From: Plenodomus lindquistii
Lineage: Eukaryota; Ascomycota; Dothideomycetes; Pleosporales; Leptosphaeriaceae
Assembly (NCBI GenBank): GCA_025504975.1
Contig: JANUWI010000006.1
Span: forward strand, 1,302,001 to 1,366,000
Length of the DNA: 64,000 nucleotides
Direction: 5' to 3'
Shown: one piece after another, positions 47,185-57,624 of the stretch
How the letters are laid out: the number at the start of each line of letters is the position of its first letter
Position numbering within the stretch: position 1 is the stretch's first letter
Translations under genes and position numbers: made by a program
The notes under the pieces: generated by a model
Seen by the model: the letters and a program-made list of their open reading frames with translations, nothing else
Told to the model about the DNA's origin: nothing
The model's database searches: none

Positions 47185-47889
47185 ATGGCCTCCCAGAGCG
47201 TGCAATGCTTCGGCAAGAAGAAGACCGCGACCGGTAAGAGCACCCCCAGCCCGCCCTAGCCCGCCCTCACCCCCAGGCGTGTCGAAATGCTGCATGTTTT
47301 GTTATAGAAGACAAGGAGGCTAACGTGTGTCGCCCAACAGCTGTCGCCCACTGCAAGGTACATAGCGAATGCCTCACGATCGAAGCGCGCAATCAGAAGA
47401 GAATACTCACGATGAAAACTAGGCTGGCAAGGGCCTTGTCAAGGTCAACGGAAAGCCTCTTTCCCTGGTCACCCCCGAGATCTTGCGCTTCAAGGTCTAC
47501 GAGCCCATCCTGATCCTCGGTGTTGACAAGTTCGGTACGCACACACCCACACGAGCCATCGCATACATTCGAGATATTGTATTGCGTGAGAGGGGGGAAA
47601 CAAAGAAAAAACATGATACTAATTACCCCTGTTTATAGCCGACGTCGACATCCGCGTCCGCGTTTCCGGCGGTGGACACACCTCGCAGATCTACGCCATC
47701 CGTCAAGCCATTGCCAAATCCATCATCGCCTACTACCAAAAGTACGTCGACGAGCACTCGAAGAACCAGCTCAAGCAGGCCCTCGTCCAGTACGACCGCA
47801 CACTGCTCGTTGCCGACAACAGGCGGTGCGAGCCCAAGAAGTTTGGTGGTCCAGGTGCGCGCGCCAGGTACCAGAAGTCTTACCGTTAA
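47185..47889 (+). CDS. RPS16: 40S ribosomal protein uS9 (S16)
   Basis: Four exons, 47185..47233, 47341..47357, 47423..47534 and 47639..47889, give 142 aa and close perfectly in frame. Exon 2 is a 17-nt micro-exon encoding AVAHCK with its flanks. Signature segments are MASQSVQCFGKKKTATAVAH, GKGLVKVNGKPL, VDIRVRVSGGGHTSQIYAIR, QALVQYDRTLL and the C-terminal KKFGGPGARARYQKSYR. uS9 reaches the decoding centre with this conserved C-terminal tail, which contacts P-site tRNA. Introns are 107, 65 and 104 nt, longer than most others in the window, as is common in fungal ribosomal-protein genes. The gene converges on the exomer subunit gene. Confidence 0.97.
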
Positions 47890-48395
47890 GCGGCTCGCTC
47901 GCTTGCTTACCGGGGAGGGCGCTATGGATATGCTGGTGCTGGGACTACTATCACTGGAGAGAGGAGATGGTGTATGGGGAGCATGGAGCGGTGTTCATCA
48001 TCCTGGGCTTTTTCATGGGTCTTCTACGTACAACGATGTTTCCGGCACGGTTGCGTGGTAGGGTGCGCTACGGGCGCCTGAAGCGATCCCGGATCTTGTG
48101 ACGATAAAAATGAATACATTGGTTGCAAGGCATACATGAAGACGGGCGGTTCGCATGGAATAATGGATAACGCCACTCTGCACGTGTCATGTTTGCACAT
48201 CTCCCCCAGACGTCAAATGTCCCGACAGACGTGGAGAAGATCACAACTAATGCAGTGCAAGTTGCTAATCATCATCTCCAACACCAGCGCTTTCATACAT
48301 TATAGATGTTTACTAATGTATAGCCCCCCTTAACATCAAAAGCCGTCCGAACGTGATACCCTTGCAATACCCATCCCACCACACCACTCTTACAC
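47890..48395. other. Tail-to-tail intergenic region
   Basis: About 500 bp between the RPS16 and exomer-subunit stops; presumably both 3' UTRs. Nothing else recognised. Confidence 0.45.
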
Positions 48396-50871
48396 CTAAC
48401 CATCGCTCCCCGTACTCCTGAACGCCGCGCACAGCGCCGCATAATGGTGCGTGAGATCGAGGACATGCTGCGGCAAGCTTGTTCCCTGAATGATACTCCG
48501 AATCTTGACCGCGCCCTCTTCCTCGATGAGTTTACGAATCGTGTATAAGAGGCTTGGAGAGAACTAGAACAAATATTAGCTTTTGCAGACAACACCCATC
48601 GAGTAAGACAGGATAGGTTGAAATCAAAACATACCTCAGAATACCACCGATACTGCCACGTAACCAGCCTAATCAGCGCCGCACACACATCCCTCACCTG
48701 TCTCCTTTCCTCCCCCAACTTCAACACGCCCCTCATAGCCTTTGGACTAAATTTAATCTGCAGACAATTCTCATACGCCTCGACCGCTTCCTCAGTATGG
48801 TGCAAGCGTTCTGCCAATTCGCCCAGAATCTCCCATTCCTCGGCGCTCTTCTTGTAAAGTAATTGTTGCTGGCGGTACTGCGCCATTTCCGTCCGCCAGA
48901 TGGTGTACACGCGTAGGTCTTCGTAGAGAACCATGAAGAGGTTGTCTAGCCAGCGCTCGCAGAGACGTTTGTTCTGGAAGTGTGTGTATGTGGGACCACT
49001 GGTGTCGGAGGGGTCGTGCTCGTGCTCGTGGGCGTGGGGGTCTTCGGAGCCGGCTTTTACGACTTCGGCGGCAACGGTGTGGCCGGGCTTTTCGAGTGAG
49101 TCGTGGGCGACGGTTACGGCGGGGGAGGCTTCACCGTTGGTGGAGGTTGCGTCTGTGGAGGGGCGTTCTTCGACTTCGCCGTGGCCGTTGGGCTGGGCGA
49201 GGGTGTTTGGCGAGGGGGCGCGGAGGGCGGTTGTGCTGGCGCTGCGTGAGTGGGGAGTGGCGTGTGTTGTGGTCTTCTCGTGGCGGTATTCTTCTTCCAT
49301 GACGAAGACTTGGGAGCGGATCTTGAGGAGTTGGTCCCAGCCAATCTTCTTGGTGATCTCGGTAAGCAGGGCGTAGGCTTTTAGGAAGGTACCTTTGAAG
49401 CCTGCGGCATGGAGTTTTCGCAGGGTGGGGTGGACAAGCTCAATGTCGTCAAGGTTGCTGTCTTCGATCTCGTCGCACATGGCTTCGGGCATGATGGGTA
49501 AGAAGACTTTTTGGGGCTCGGGCATCCGCGGTGCGTCTTTGTCTTGGTATGTGAACATGGGACATGAATTGAGGGTCAGCAGGGCAAGATCCCATTGCTC
49601 CAAGCTGACGTAGATCTCTGCCAATCGCGCCCAGGTCCCGAATTCGCTAGGTGCGGACACCACACTCCTCTTTGCGATTTCGAGCGCGAGATCTCCACGA
49701 CCTTTCTTGTTACAGAACTCGGCTTGGCAATCCAAGAGGGAGTAGTCCATGGGAAGTTCCTGTATCGCCTCGTGAAGCAGTTGTACAGCCTGCACTTCCT
49801 CGTCCGCTTCTATGTAGACTCGGGCCAAAAGCGATGATATTTCGGGGTCGCGCGTTCGTAGCTTCTCAAACAGGTTGATACCAGAAGTGTATCTGCCTGT
49901 TGTGTGGATGTAGCTGAGAAGGCCTGTCGTCAAGTGGTTCGAGACAAGGTTTGGGACCTGAATCTCGGGATCGGAGCCCAATTGCCAGCCTGTTCCGAGT
50001 CAGTGAGGCTTTTCTCACGGCGAGAGAGAGAGCAATACCCTGAAAGAACAAACGCTCTGCAGCGTCCAGGAACTTGTGTTCGCTCTCAGTGCTCGTGATG
50101 GGATTGAATCGCCGGACGCCAACAATCTTCTTGATGGTGTCACCAGAACCATCATCTGCATACGAGTATGCGCGAAGGACACTGCACAGGTAGGTTTCTA
50201 GCCATAGCTCGTCGGTCGCAACTCGCTTGTCTCCCCGCTCGTCGATGCAGTAGCTTTCGACTGTTCCTGGAATGAAGACTTGGACGCGCATGTCCAGTCT
50301 TGAGAAGGCATTGTAGCAGCTGCTCGGTCAGCGAATGCCAGCGACTTGTGCTCACGTCTTCGTACCAGTATAGGCCAGAGACGACCTTGTGTTGCTTGTC
50401 GTGGGGTGAATATGTGAGGGTGTTGATGTAGGCGGCCAAGCTGGCCGAGGAGGAGGCGTCTATGCCTGAGACATGGTGGTATACGCCGACCTGTAGGGCC
50501 TGTCAGAGCGCTCCCTTGGTTCAGCCTGGTGGTGGAGTTGCACACACTTGTTTCGTCGTAGACTTGATGGGCTGTTTTATAAGGTGGACGAGGTCGGGCG
50601 GGCCGAGTTCGCGGAGTGTCTGCAGCGACTCTGAGCGTGCTTCAATCGACGACTGCAGCTCGTCCTCGTAGATTCTGTTGCGTGGTCAGATGTGTGTTGT
50701 AGTAGGCCATGCGCCAGCCGTGTATCGCAGCACGAGACACGTATACAATGGCGCTTTGCACGAAGGACATGTGGAAGCGGCCATGCTTGTGCGGGTGCGT
50801 CTGTGATGTCTGTGGGCACGGACGCGTAGGAAGTCGCAAACGTACTCGGGAACTGCTGGGGACGTGACCAT
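48396..50871 (-). CDS. Exomer cargo adaptor (Chs5-Arf1-binding protein, Bud7/Bch1 family)
   Basis: Six exons on the minus strand: 50871..50846, 50674..50548, 50490..50366, 50319..50039, 49989..48635 and 48563..48396. They give 693 aa in frame. The N-terminus reads MVTSPAVPE, then IYEDELQSSIEARSESLQTL and ELGPPDLVHLIKQPIKSTTK, typical of fungal ChAPs. Later segments are GVYHHVSGIDAS, RVQVFIPGTVESY, ERLFFQG|WQLGSDPE and TPR helices (ISSLLARVYIEADEEVQAVQ, WARLAEIYVSLEQWDLALL). Residues about 430-530 include an S/T-rich insert with polar repeats. Exomer exports selected cargo such as chitin synthase from the trans-Golgi with Chs5 and Arf1. The exon 3/4 junction (46-nt intron) is the least certain, since other choices break the frame. 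Intron 1 (171 nt) is unusually long. Confidence 0.88.
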
Positions 50872-51363
50872 GGCTCAATTGGCGCCGCACGCAGCGGGGG
50901 CCCGGCGAGGGTGAATGGGGGGAAGCTGTGGCGGGGTTGTCTGGTCCTGGACTCGTGCTCCGAGGAAGGGCGGGGATGCGCGCGTTCAGGCGTCGGCGGG
51001 TGATTGTCAGGCTTTCGGCGGGCAACGCTCTCCGAGGGCGTGAAACGGGCAGCTTCAGCGCGGAGGACGGCCGCCGCCAAGCTGCCATCCCTGTCGTCGC
51101 CGCTATTCACAGGCGCGTCGCGTCACCTGCGTGGGCGCACCCTCCAACGCCACACGGCGGGCCAGTCTGCGCATCCACGATTAGTTCGCAGATGTTGCCA
51201 GCACATAGTAAACCGCCTTGAGGCTCTGCTTGCTTGACTAGACACACACACCCCCCCATAACCCTCACCATGGTACGTGTCAGCCACTGCATTGCGCCAC
51301 ACCTCTCACTTGGCTTGGGACAGAACACGAGGCGGCAATTCTGCGCCCCAGACAGCCTGCATC
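50872..51363. promoter_or_regulatory. Head-to-head promoter region, exomer gene / HIR3
   Basis: About 400-490 bp between divergent starts, depending on the HIR3 start. GC-rich with a C8 run at 51251-51257. Includes an ATG at 51270 directly followed by a GTACGT donor, a possible HIR3 first exon. Confidence 0.5.
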
Positions 51364-54300
51364 ATGGCGCCTTCATATCGCAACCACACTGACGCCTCCC
51401 AGTCAAAAGCCGCAGTGTCAAAGGCCTCGATATGGCACCCATTGAACGTCGAAGTCGCCGAGCAGACGGCCGAAGACGAGGCCGACGATACCCAGGAGAT
51501 CCAGATTGAGGAGGCCCTGAAGCTGTACGCAGCCGCCTTGAAATCGCATTCCGAGGGCCCTCAATCCTTTGCGCAGACGGCCGCTGCATACAAGGCCCTC
51601 TTTGAATCAGAGATATTCAAGTACACCGAATCGCTGTCCGAATACCAGCGCCACGAGGTCTTTGGAGAGGAGCTGGTCTTCGACTCCATCTTGGAGGACG
51701 ACTTCGAGGCGGGGCCTGTTCAATCCACGGGCGCAGCCGACAGCGCCCCCAACACCCTCCCCCAAATCCTCCATTTGTCGTACAAGAACCATGGCCAATT
51801 CTTGCTCGAGTCGATGCAGTACTGGATCACCCAACATGGCAATGCGTCCCAAGCAGAGGTCTGGAACAACACCCGAAGTGTGCTCAACTACTTCGCCGAA
51901 GCGCTGGACAAGGAGGACACAGATTTGGATCTTTGGATGCGAGCTGCCTCAATATCAGCCATGCTTGGCAGCAAGCGACTCACGCGCTATTGCCTCGAGG
52001 CTGTCCTGGACGGCAACGATGAACAGTGGGAGAGTGTCTTACAGCTGCCTGGTCTCGAAATGGGCTTTGCTGGGCAGCAGCTGCGGGATCTGGTCGACAA
52101 GCTAGAAGACAATGTCTCCTTAATGCAAGCACCGCTTTCAACAATGAAGCGGAAAAAGCTTTCTGAAACATTGAAGAAGCGTCTCAATCCTTTTCCATTT
52201 GCGCCACTACCAGCCGAAGTCGCCCACACAACCGCACCTGCAATAACAAGAGCTGCACCAGAGAGTGTCATTTTGACACCGTCGAAGTGGGACTGGGCGG
52301 GTGTTGGCGAAATCATATTACAGCAGTTCATCGCAGAGCAACGAGGGATGGCCTACAATGTAGCATCAGGATCCAACATCACATTCAACATTCCCTCTGA
52401 GAGTGAACCTCTGGAGCGACATGAACCCGAGCCAGCAATAGAAACCATGGACATCACTGTACTAGCACCTGAGTCGACTGTGCCGGCGCACTTGGCCGAA
52501 ACACCAAATCCTGAAGCAAGCATGCTCAGTGTGGCGACACGCGATGTGGCAGGGCCGGCGGTTGATGACGATACTACGATCGAAGAGCCAAGTGGCGCTG
52601 CTGAGGTCAATAACGAAGATGCTAGTGCGACAGCATCGTTGGCTGAACCTCCGCCACCTCCGTCTCGCAAGCGATCAACAGACTCAGCAGGGCTTCCTGA
52701 AACAGCGGAAGGCGGTCGGTCTAGAAGCAAGCGCATTCGAGGACGAGATTCAATCCTCGAGCCAACTGCTGGCAACAATGGTCGCGCCGTGCAGGATGCG
52801 GCAAAGTTGCTAGAAGAACAGCTCGAGCCATACACCCACGCTGATCAGTGTTTATATGAGATTGTTAAGGATATCTACACACGCCTAGGCGTTCAGAACG
52901 TAAAGGAACCGGCCGATTTGCGCGAGCTTCTCACTGCGCTCCCAGACGTCACAGCAACTGATCCCATCGATAAAGCGGCTTGCGACATGTTCCTGGCGCT
53001 CAAGAGCGGCGCACCAAAAGGCGCCCAGATACTACTGAGTAGCGAGTCCTTTGACCTGCTTGGAGTGACACGCGATGCAGGCCTGAATGCTTTCTTGGGT
53101 TTCGCCAAGTCAGGCTCAGGTCCGGCTTGCAATAAGCCAATGCTATGTGACCAAAAACTGGGCATGTTTGCGCGCGACATCAACGAAGCTTGGCTTTCGA
53201 CAAAAGAAGTCGCCTTCGCCTGGGTTGAGGCCTTACTGTCTCCTATGTTCTTTTCGAGCCAAGAGCAGGCTCAGCCGAGTAACGATGCGGGTTATACACG
53301 ATTCAGATGGGCTGAAGATCTCAAACGCAACCTAGTCCAGATCATTGTCAACGTCGACGAATATATTCATGAACACATGCTGGACCGGATTGACACAATA
53401 AATCAGCACATGCTTGAGGCTCATCTTCGTGCTGAGGACTATCAACTCTCAGACCATGACGCGTCCCAGATCGAAATGGTGGAGACCTTGTTCGAACTTC
53501 ATCTAGACATTTATTCGCTGATCAAACACCCTCACAGTCAAGTGGATGTCAGTACGCAGACCCTCCAGAACGATCGACTGGAAAGATGGTCAGCGCTTGC
53601 GCGAGATGCAATGCAATTACGTTCCGCCTCCAAAGGAGCCCCAGCCATGGATGACCTTGCCTTGCGCCATATATGGGCTTCCGTGTTCCAAATAAGCGTA
53701 AATGACGAGGTGCTACCAGAGCATACGCTCGCCGCCATGGCGGAGCTGAAGAATATGTTCCAGTCACAAGGAGACCGTATAGTGCAACTACAGAATAATG
53801 CGGTCATGCCGGAGTTGTCTGTCGCTGCCATTGATCGGGAGCTCGTTCGAATTAGCATGAAGGACTTCTTTCTAAAGGTGTTCGACCAGGACGAGCAGGA
53901 CCCGGTGGCGGTCATCGAGAGTCTAGAACCCATCCTAGAGGATCAGACAACCACACAAGGTTTACTTGCCGCACCTGTTGTAGCTGATGAAATCAGCGCC
54001 GATGCGCGCAATTCGCCTGCATCCAGCGTCGACGCAGATCCATCAGAGCACGTCCAAGTTGACCGATGCTCACCCATCCTTGAAATGCGAAAGTTCCTAG
54101 ACTCAGCCAATGTCAACGTGCGTCTCTCCCTATGGCATAGGCTGCGGGTTGCGTACGAGGCGATTGAATACCCACCGAAAGTCGTGGCTTGCTATCTGCG
54201 AAGTATCGAAACTTTGGTCGATGATTGTGCGTCCTCAAATTTCCAGGAACTGTCACTGCAGGATCGTCAAACTAAGCTCTTGACACGCTTTCGCGTTATT

Positions 54301-57300
54301 GACGATATGGTTGTCAAAGTGCTCCGCATCATCAGGGATGAGAAGTCTGCATTTGATTGTTTGGCATACGAGCATGTACAGTCCTCCATGACGGCCATCA
54401 ACGGACTTTTGCGCATACTCTTGGCTGCAGATATGTTCAGGGACTTGGTTCGCATCAACCACACTCCAATGCCGCGAATCGAAGGTTTGCCAACCCACAC
54501 CTTCGTTACCATGTCTGCGAGGATTGACGACATGCACTTGCGACTCTGGATCTTGCAATATCACCTTCTCCGTGAGGCCATATCCCAAGACCAATCAGAC
54601 TTTCCGACACCATCTGACGACCTGTTCGAATTTCTCCGCCACGTCCATCACGCCACTGGTGTCCGTCACTTTTGCCATCAGTCCAATCGCCAATTTCTTC
54701 GACAAGCCAAAGACGAGCTGTTGCGCCTGGATGATGTCATCGATGGCAACAGCTACGCCAGTGAGCTATGCCAGGTCTTGTTCGATTTATACGGACTCAA
54801 ACTCTTTGTTAATCCCCTGGAGTGTCAAGAGTTTGCGGCCACACCAGACGCCATCGACAAGAAGACAGCTTTCAGTATCTTGCCATTTGTCATGTCTCAG
54901 GTCGCTAAGGTCGATCTGAAAGATCTCCCCAAGACTGAGCTGAAGGGTACGATTGAAAAGGTACAAACTGCGTTAGGCCGCCCCAAACAGCACGATGACA
55001 TTTCGTTCAACCGCAAGATCATCTCAACATTCTTCAAGTCGCCAATCAACCCTGTAGAGTTGTTCAACTGCCTGAAAGGTGTCGGCTCTCTGCCCACAAA
55101 GAAGATAGCTGCGGAAGAAGCAGTGGCTGCTTCAAAGGGCTGGTACTACATGATGGGTAACATCTCACTTAGCAAGTTCCGCTCTCAAAAACGATTGACA
55201 CAAGGCCCAACAGAGGATTTGAACTACGCTCAAGCCTTCTTCGTACAGGACCTTGAGTACTCCATAGATCGTTGGGAGACATGGTACCGCCTCGCGCAGG
55301 CAAATGATATCCAACTCGAAGAAGCTGTGTCCTGGAACGCGGACAAGCTGAACAGTAACAGTGTCGAGTTGGTCAACTTTCAACGAGCCGCCATCAACTG
55401 CTACGTCATGGCAGTGGCTTGTGCTGAGCGAGACGCAGACGCCGCCCCCCAGATTATGGACAAAGTAGCCCAAATGTATACCGATTTTGGCAATCGCATC
55501 TACGCCTCGTCCCGGGAACCCTTTGGCATGGAAGCATTCCAAGTACGCGAGAGTGAGAAGAAGTTTTGCAACACGGAGAGCCAGAACACGTACCGGGATC
55601 TGATTTTCGTACCATTGCAGCCATACACTGCTTGGAAGTACGCCAGTAATCTCTACAAGCGAGCCATCAAAGGAAATCCGAAGAAGTGGTGGAATTACTA
55701 TATGCTTGGCAAGTGTCTCTGGAAGATGTGGACTTTGAACAACAATGCAATGCATTACGCTCAGGCGATAGGCGCTCCTCCGCCTTCTGAGCAGGGTCCA
55801 AACTGGGAAGCTGTCGTCGACGCTTTCATCAGCGCTATTGAGGTACTGCCACATAAGAAGGGTCGTAGCGGCGAGCCAATCCTGGAACCACACTACAAGC
55901 TGGTATCTATTACTCACAAGCTCTTCCTACGCAGGGCTATCAACTACGATAAGGGAGCTGAGCTGTTGGGCCATTCTTCATACTCGCGCAAAGTCACCGC
56001 ACCCACAGGGGTTGAGGATTGGGATCGATACATTTTGGCTGTACTGAAGGCGCTTCGTGCTGCAGACAAGTCTTCCTGGCACCACCGCATCATTTCGCGC
56101 TCAGCACACATCATCTACGAAGAAGGCAAAGACGTGTCATTTGCCAGCCAAGCCAAACATGAACTGACACAGCAAATTTTCACGAAGACTATGGCTGTAC
56201 AAGTCTGGAAGCCAGAGAACGAACGTCCTGGAAGACATTTCGTCTACACGACGCGATACACACGCTACTTCCTAGAGCTTCTCGATCTCACTACCGACAA
56301 GGCGAATTTTGAAGCGTTAGCCAAGCGTGTTCGTCGCAAGCCGACAGACTTCTTCGAGCATCAGAAGCTTTGGCAAGAACTATGTTCACGATGGTTGAGA
56401 CTGCTGAGGAGAATCGGTCAAGTGCCAGATGGACAAGAGGACTCTGCATTCAAATCTGTTAACCACGATGAGTTCAACGTTCTCGCTTTACGCATGGAAG
56501 CTTGGTGTCAGAACCCAGCGACTCAACATCCGATTTTGGACATTCTCCGCGATGCGATCGATCTCAAGCGTCTTAACAACGGCCTGATGAAGTCTTTATC
56601 TATTGACGATCTCATCGGAGATACGTACGCAATGCTCTACACTCTGATCAGCCCCACCCTCCCTCCACTACCATCTGAACAACCCGCCCAACCCGCCCAG
56701 CCACCACCACAACCCGGAACCTCCATCACCGCCCCGCTCCCCCAACCAGGCGCCATGCCCATCTCCTCCCTCATGCAAGTCCAAGTAGACGGTCCCCACG
56801 ACCCCAACACCATCCCCCCATACGTCTTCCAACCCAATCCCCTCCAACCACCCCAACCACCTCCTCAAATCCCCGCTCCTCCCCCCGTCGATCCCACACC
56901 CAAACCCCGCGCCAAAGCCGTCGGCCGTCGAGAAATCGCCCGCCGCGCAGAAGCCTGCGTTCAAAAAGCCGCATCTACACCCGCTCCCTTACCAACATCA
57001 ATGCCTATTCGCAGTCCCCCCGTCCTGCACGCAAGCCTCAGCGCGCAGCGGCCCGCAAGTCCTGAGAAAACCGGCACAGATGCTGTGGAAGTTGAAAATC
57101 CCGACGTATCGACGGAGCATCTTCAAGTCTCATTCACGCAGGATAACGATAACGATATGGGTATGGAGCATAGCGGGACTGTTACTGCGGCAGCTAGTGT
57201 GAATAATGATGATGGCGATGTCGAAGGCGAAGGCGAGGGCGAAAACGAAGGAGAAGGAGAAGGGGAAACAGAAATGGAAATCCAACCCAGCGCCCCCGCC

Positions 57301-57624
57301 TCAGTCCACGACGACGCAGACGACGAATCTGAACTTAGTGAACTCGATGAAGATGAGGTGCAGGAAATCGAGCAGCAGGTAAGGGGAGGACGGGGTGGTG
57401 CTGGCGCGGCGATAGCGTTTGGGAGTGCGCTTGGTGGGACGGCGAGGGGTGGTGTTGGTGCTGGTGCTGGTGTGGTGGGAGAGGTGGAGAGTGAGGGGAC
57501 GGAGGAGGATGGGAGTGGGGGGGATGAGGAGGGAGAGGGAGATGGAGAGGGCGAGGGGGAAGGAGATGTGATTCATGTGCAGCCTAGGGATGTTGGGGTG
57601 AAGATTCCGGGGAGTGAGGAGTGA
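51364..57624 (+). CDS. HIR3: Histone transcription regulator 3 (HIR complex, Hir3/Cabin1 family)
   Basis: One very long exon of 2086 aa. I place the start at ATG 51364 (MAPSYRNHTDAS); a two-exon alternative (51270..51272 + 51352..) adds four residues. The N-terminal motif DDTQEIQIEEALKLYAAALK followed by AYKALFESEIFKYTES is the conserved Hir3 start, with TPR-like helices spread over 1,500 residues. A characteristic later region is WYYMMGNISLSKFRSQKR, and KWWNYYMLGKCLWKM is a conserved TPR block near residue 1,460. The tail is P-rich, then acidic, with EGEGEGENEGEGEGE and GDEEGEGDGEGEGEG runs. Hir3 scaffolds the HIR complex, which deposits H3-H4 independently of replication with Asf1 and represses histone genes outside S phase. 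Divergent from the exomer gene. Confidence 0.92.
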   Translation: MAPSYRNHTDASQSKAAVSKASIWHPLNVEVAEQTAEDEADDTQEIQIEEALKLYAAALKSHSEGPQSFAQTAAAYKALFESEIFKYTESLSEYQRHEVFGEELVFDSILEDDFEAGPVQSTGAADSAPNTLPQILHLSYKNHGQFLLESMQYWITQHGNASQAEVWNNTRSVLNYFAEALDKEDTDLDLWMRAASISAMLGSKRLTRYCLEAVLDGNDEQWESVLQLPGLEMGFAGQQLRDLVDKLEDNVSLMQAPLSTMKRKKLSETLKKRLNPFPFAPLPAEVAHTTAPAITRAAPESVILTPSKWDWAGVGEIILQQFIAEQRGMAYNVASGSNITFNIPSESEPLERHEPEPAIETMDITVLAPESTVPAHLAETPNPEASMLSVATRDVAGPAVDDDTTIEEPSGAAEVNNEDASATASLAEPPPPPSRKRSTDSAGLPETAEGGRSRSKRIRGRDSILEPTAGNNGRAVQDAAKLLEEQLEPYTHADQCLYEIVKDIYTRLGVQNVKEPADLRELLTALPDVTATDPIDKAACDMFLALKSGAPKGAQILLSSESFDLLGVTRDAGLNAFLGFAKSGSGPACNKPMLCDQKLGMFARDINEAWLSTKEVAFAWVEALLSPMFFSSQEQAQPSNDAGYTRFRWAEDLKRNLVQIIVNVDEYIHEHMLDRIDTINQHMLEAHLRAEDYQLSDHDASQIEMVETLFELHLDIYSLIKHPHSQVDVSTQTLQNDRLERWSALARDAMQLRSASKGAPAMDDLALRHIWASVFQISVNDEVLPEHTLAAMAELKNMFQSQGDRIVQLQNNAVMPELSVAAIDRELVRISMKDFFLKVFDQDEQDPVAVIESLEPILEDQTTTQGLLAAPVVADEISADARNSPASSVDADPSEHVQVDRCSPILEMRKFLDSANVNVRLSLWHRLRVAYEAIEYPPKVVACYLRSIETLVDDCASSNFQELSLQDRQTKLLTRFRVIDDMVVKVLRIIRDEKSAFDCLAYEHVQSSMTAINGLLRILLAADMFRDLVRINHTPMPRIEGLPTHTFVTMSARIDDMHLRLWILQYHLLREAISQDQSDFPTPSDDLFEFLRHVHHATGVRHFCHQSNRQFLRQAKDELLRLDDVIDGNSYASELCQVLFDLYGLKLFVNPLECQEFAATPDAIDKKTAFSILPFVMSQVAKVDLKDLPKTELKGTIEKVQTALGRPKQHDDISFNRKIISTFFKSPINPVELFNCLKGVGSLPTKKIAAEEAVAASKGWYYMMGNISLSKFRSQKRLTQGPTEDLNYAQAFFVQDLEYSIDRWETWYRLAQANDIQLEEAVSWNADKLNSNSVELVNFQRAAINCYVMAVACAERDADAAPQIMDKVAQMYTDFGNRIYASSREPFGMEAFQVRESEKKFCNTESQNTYRDLIFVPLQPYTAWKYASNLYKRAIKGNPKKWWNYYMLGKCLWKMWTLNNNAMHYAQAIGAPPPSEQGPNWEAVVDAFISAIEVLPHKKGRSGEPILEPHYKLVSITHKLFLRRAINYDKGAELLGHSSYSRKVTAPTGVEDWDRYILAVLKALRAADKSSWHHRIISRSAHIIYEEGKDVSFASQAKHELTQQIFTKTMAVQVWKPENERPGRHFVYTTRYTRYFLELLDLTTDKANFEALAKRVRRKPTDFFEHQKLWQELCSRWLRLLRRIGQVPDGQEDSAFKSVNHDEFNVLALRMEAWCQNPATQHPILDILRDAIDLKRLNNGLMKSLSIDDLIGDTYAMLYTLISPTLPPLPSEQPAQPAQPPPQPGTSITAPLPQPGAMPISSLMQVQVDGPHDPNTIPPYVFQPNPLQPPQPPPQIPAPPPVDPTPKPRAKAVGRREIARRAEACVQKAASTPAPLPTSMPIRSPPVLHASLSAQRPASPEKTGTDAVEVENPDVSTEHLQVSFTQDNDNDMGMEHSGTVTAAASVNNDDGDVEGEGEGENEGEGEGETEMEIQPSAPASVHDDADDESELSELDEDEVQEIEQQVRGGRGGAGAAIAFGSALGGTARGGVGAGAGVVGEVESEGTEEDGSGGDEEGEGDGEGEGEGDVIHVQPRDVGVKIPGSEE

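Noticed and set aside
50686..50871. Small ORF with a CPSCKAPLYTC motif that looks like a zinc knuckle
   Set aside because: It is read-through of exon 1 of the exomer gene into intron 1; splicing restores the conserved ChAP N-terminus.
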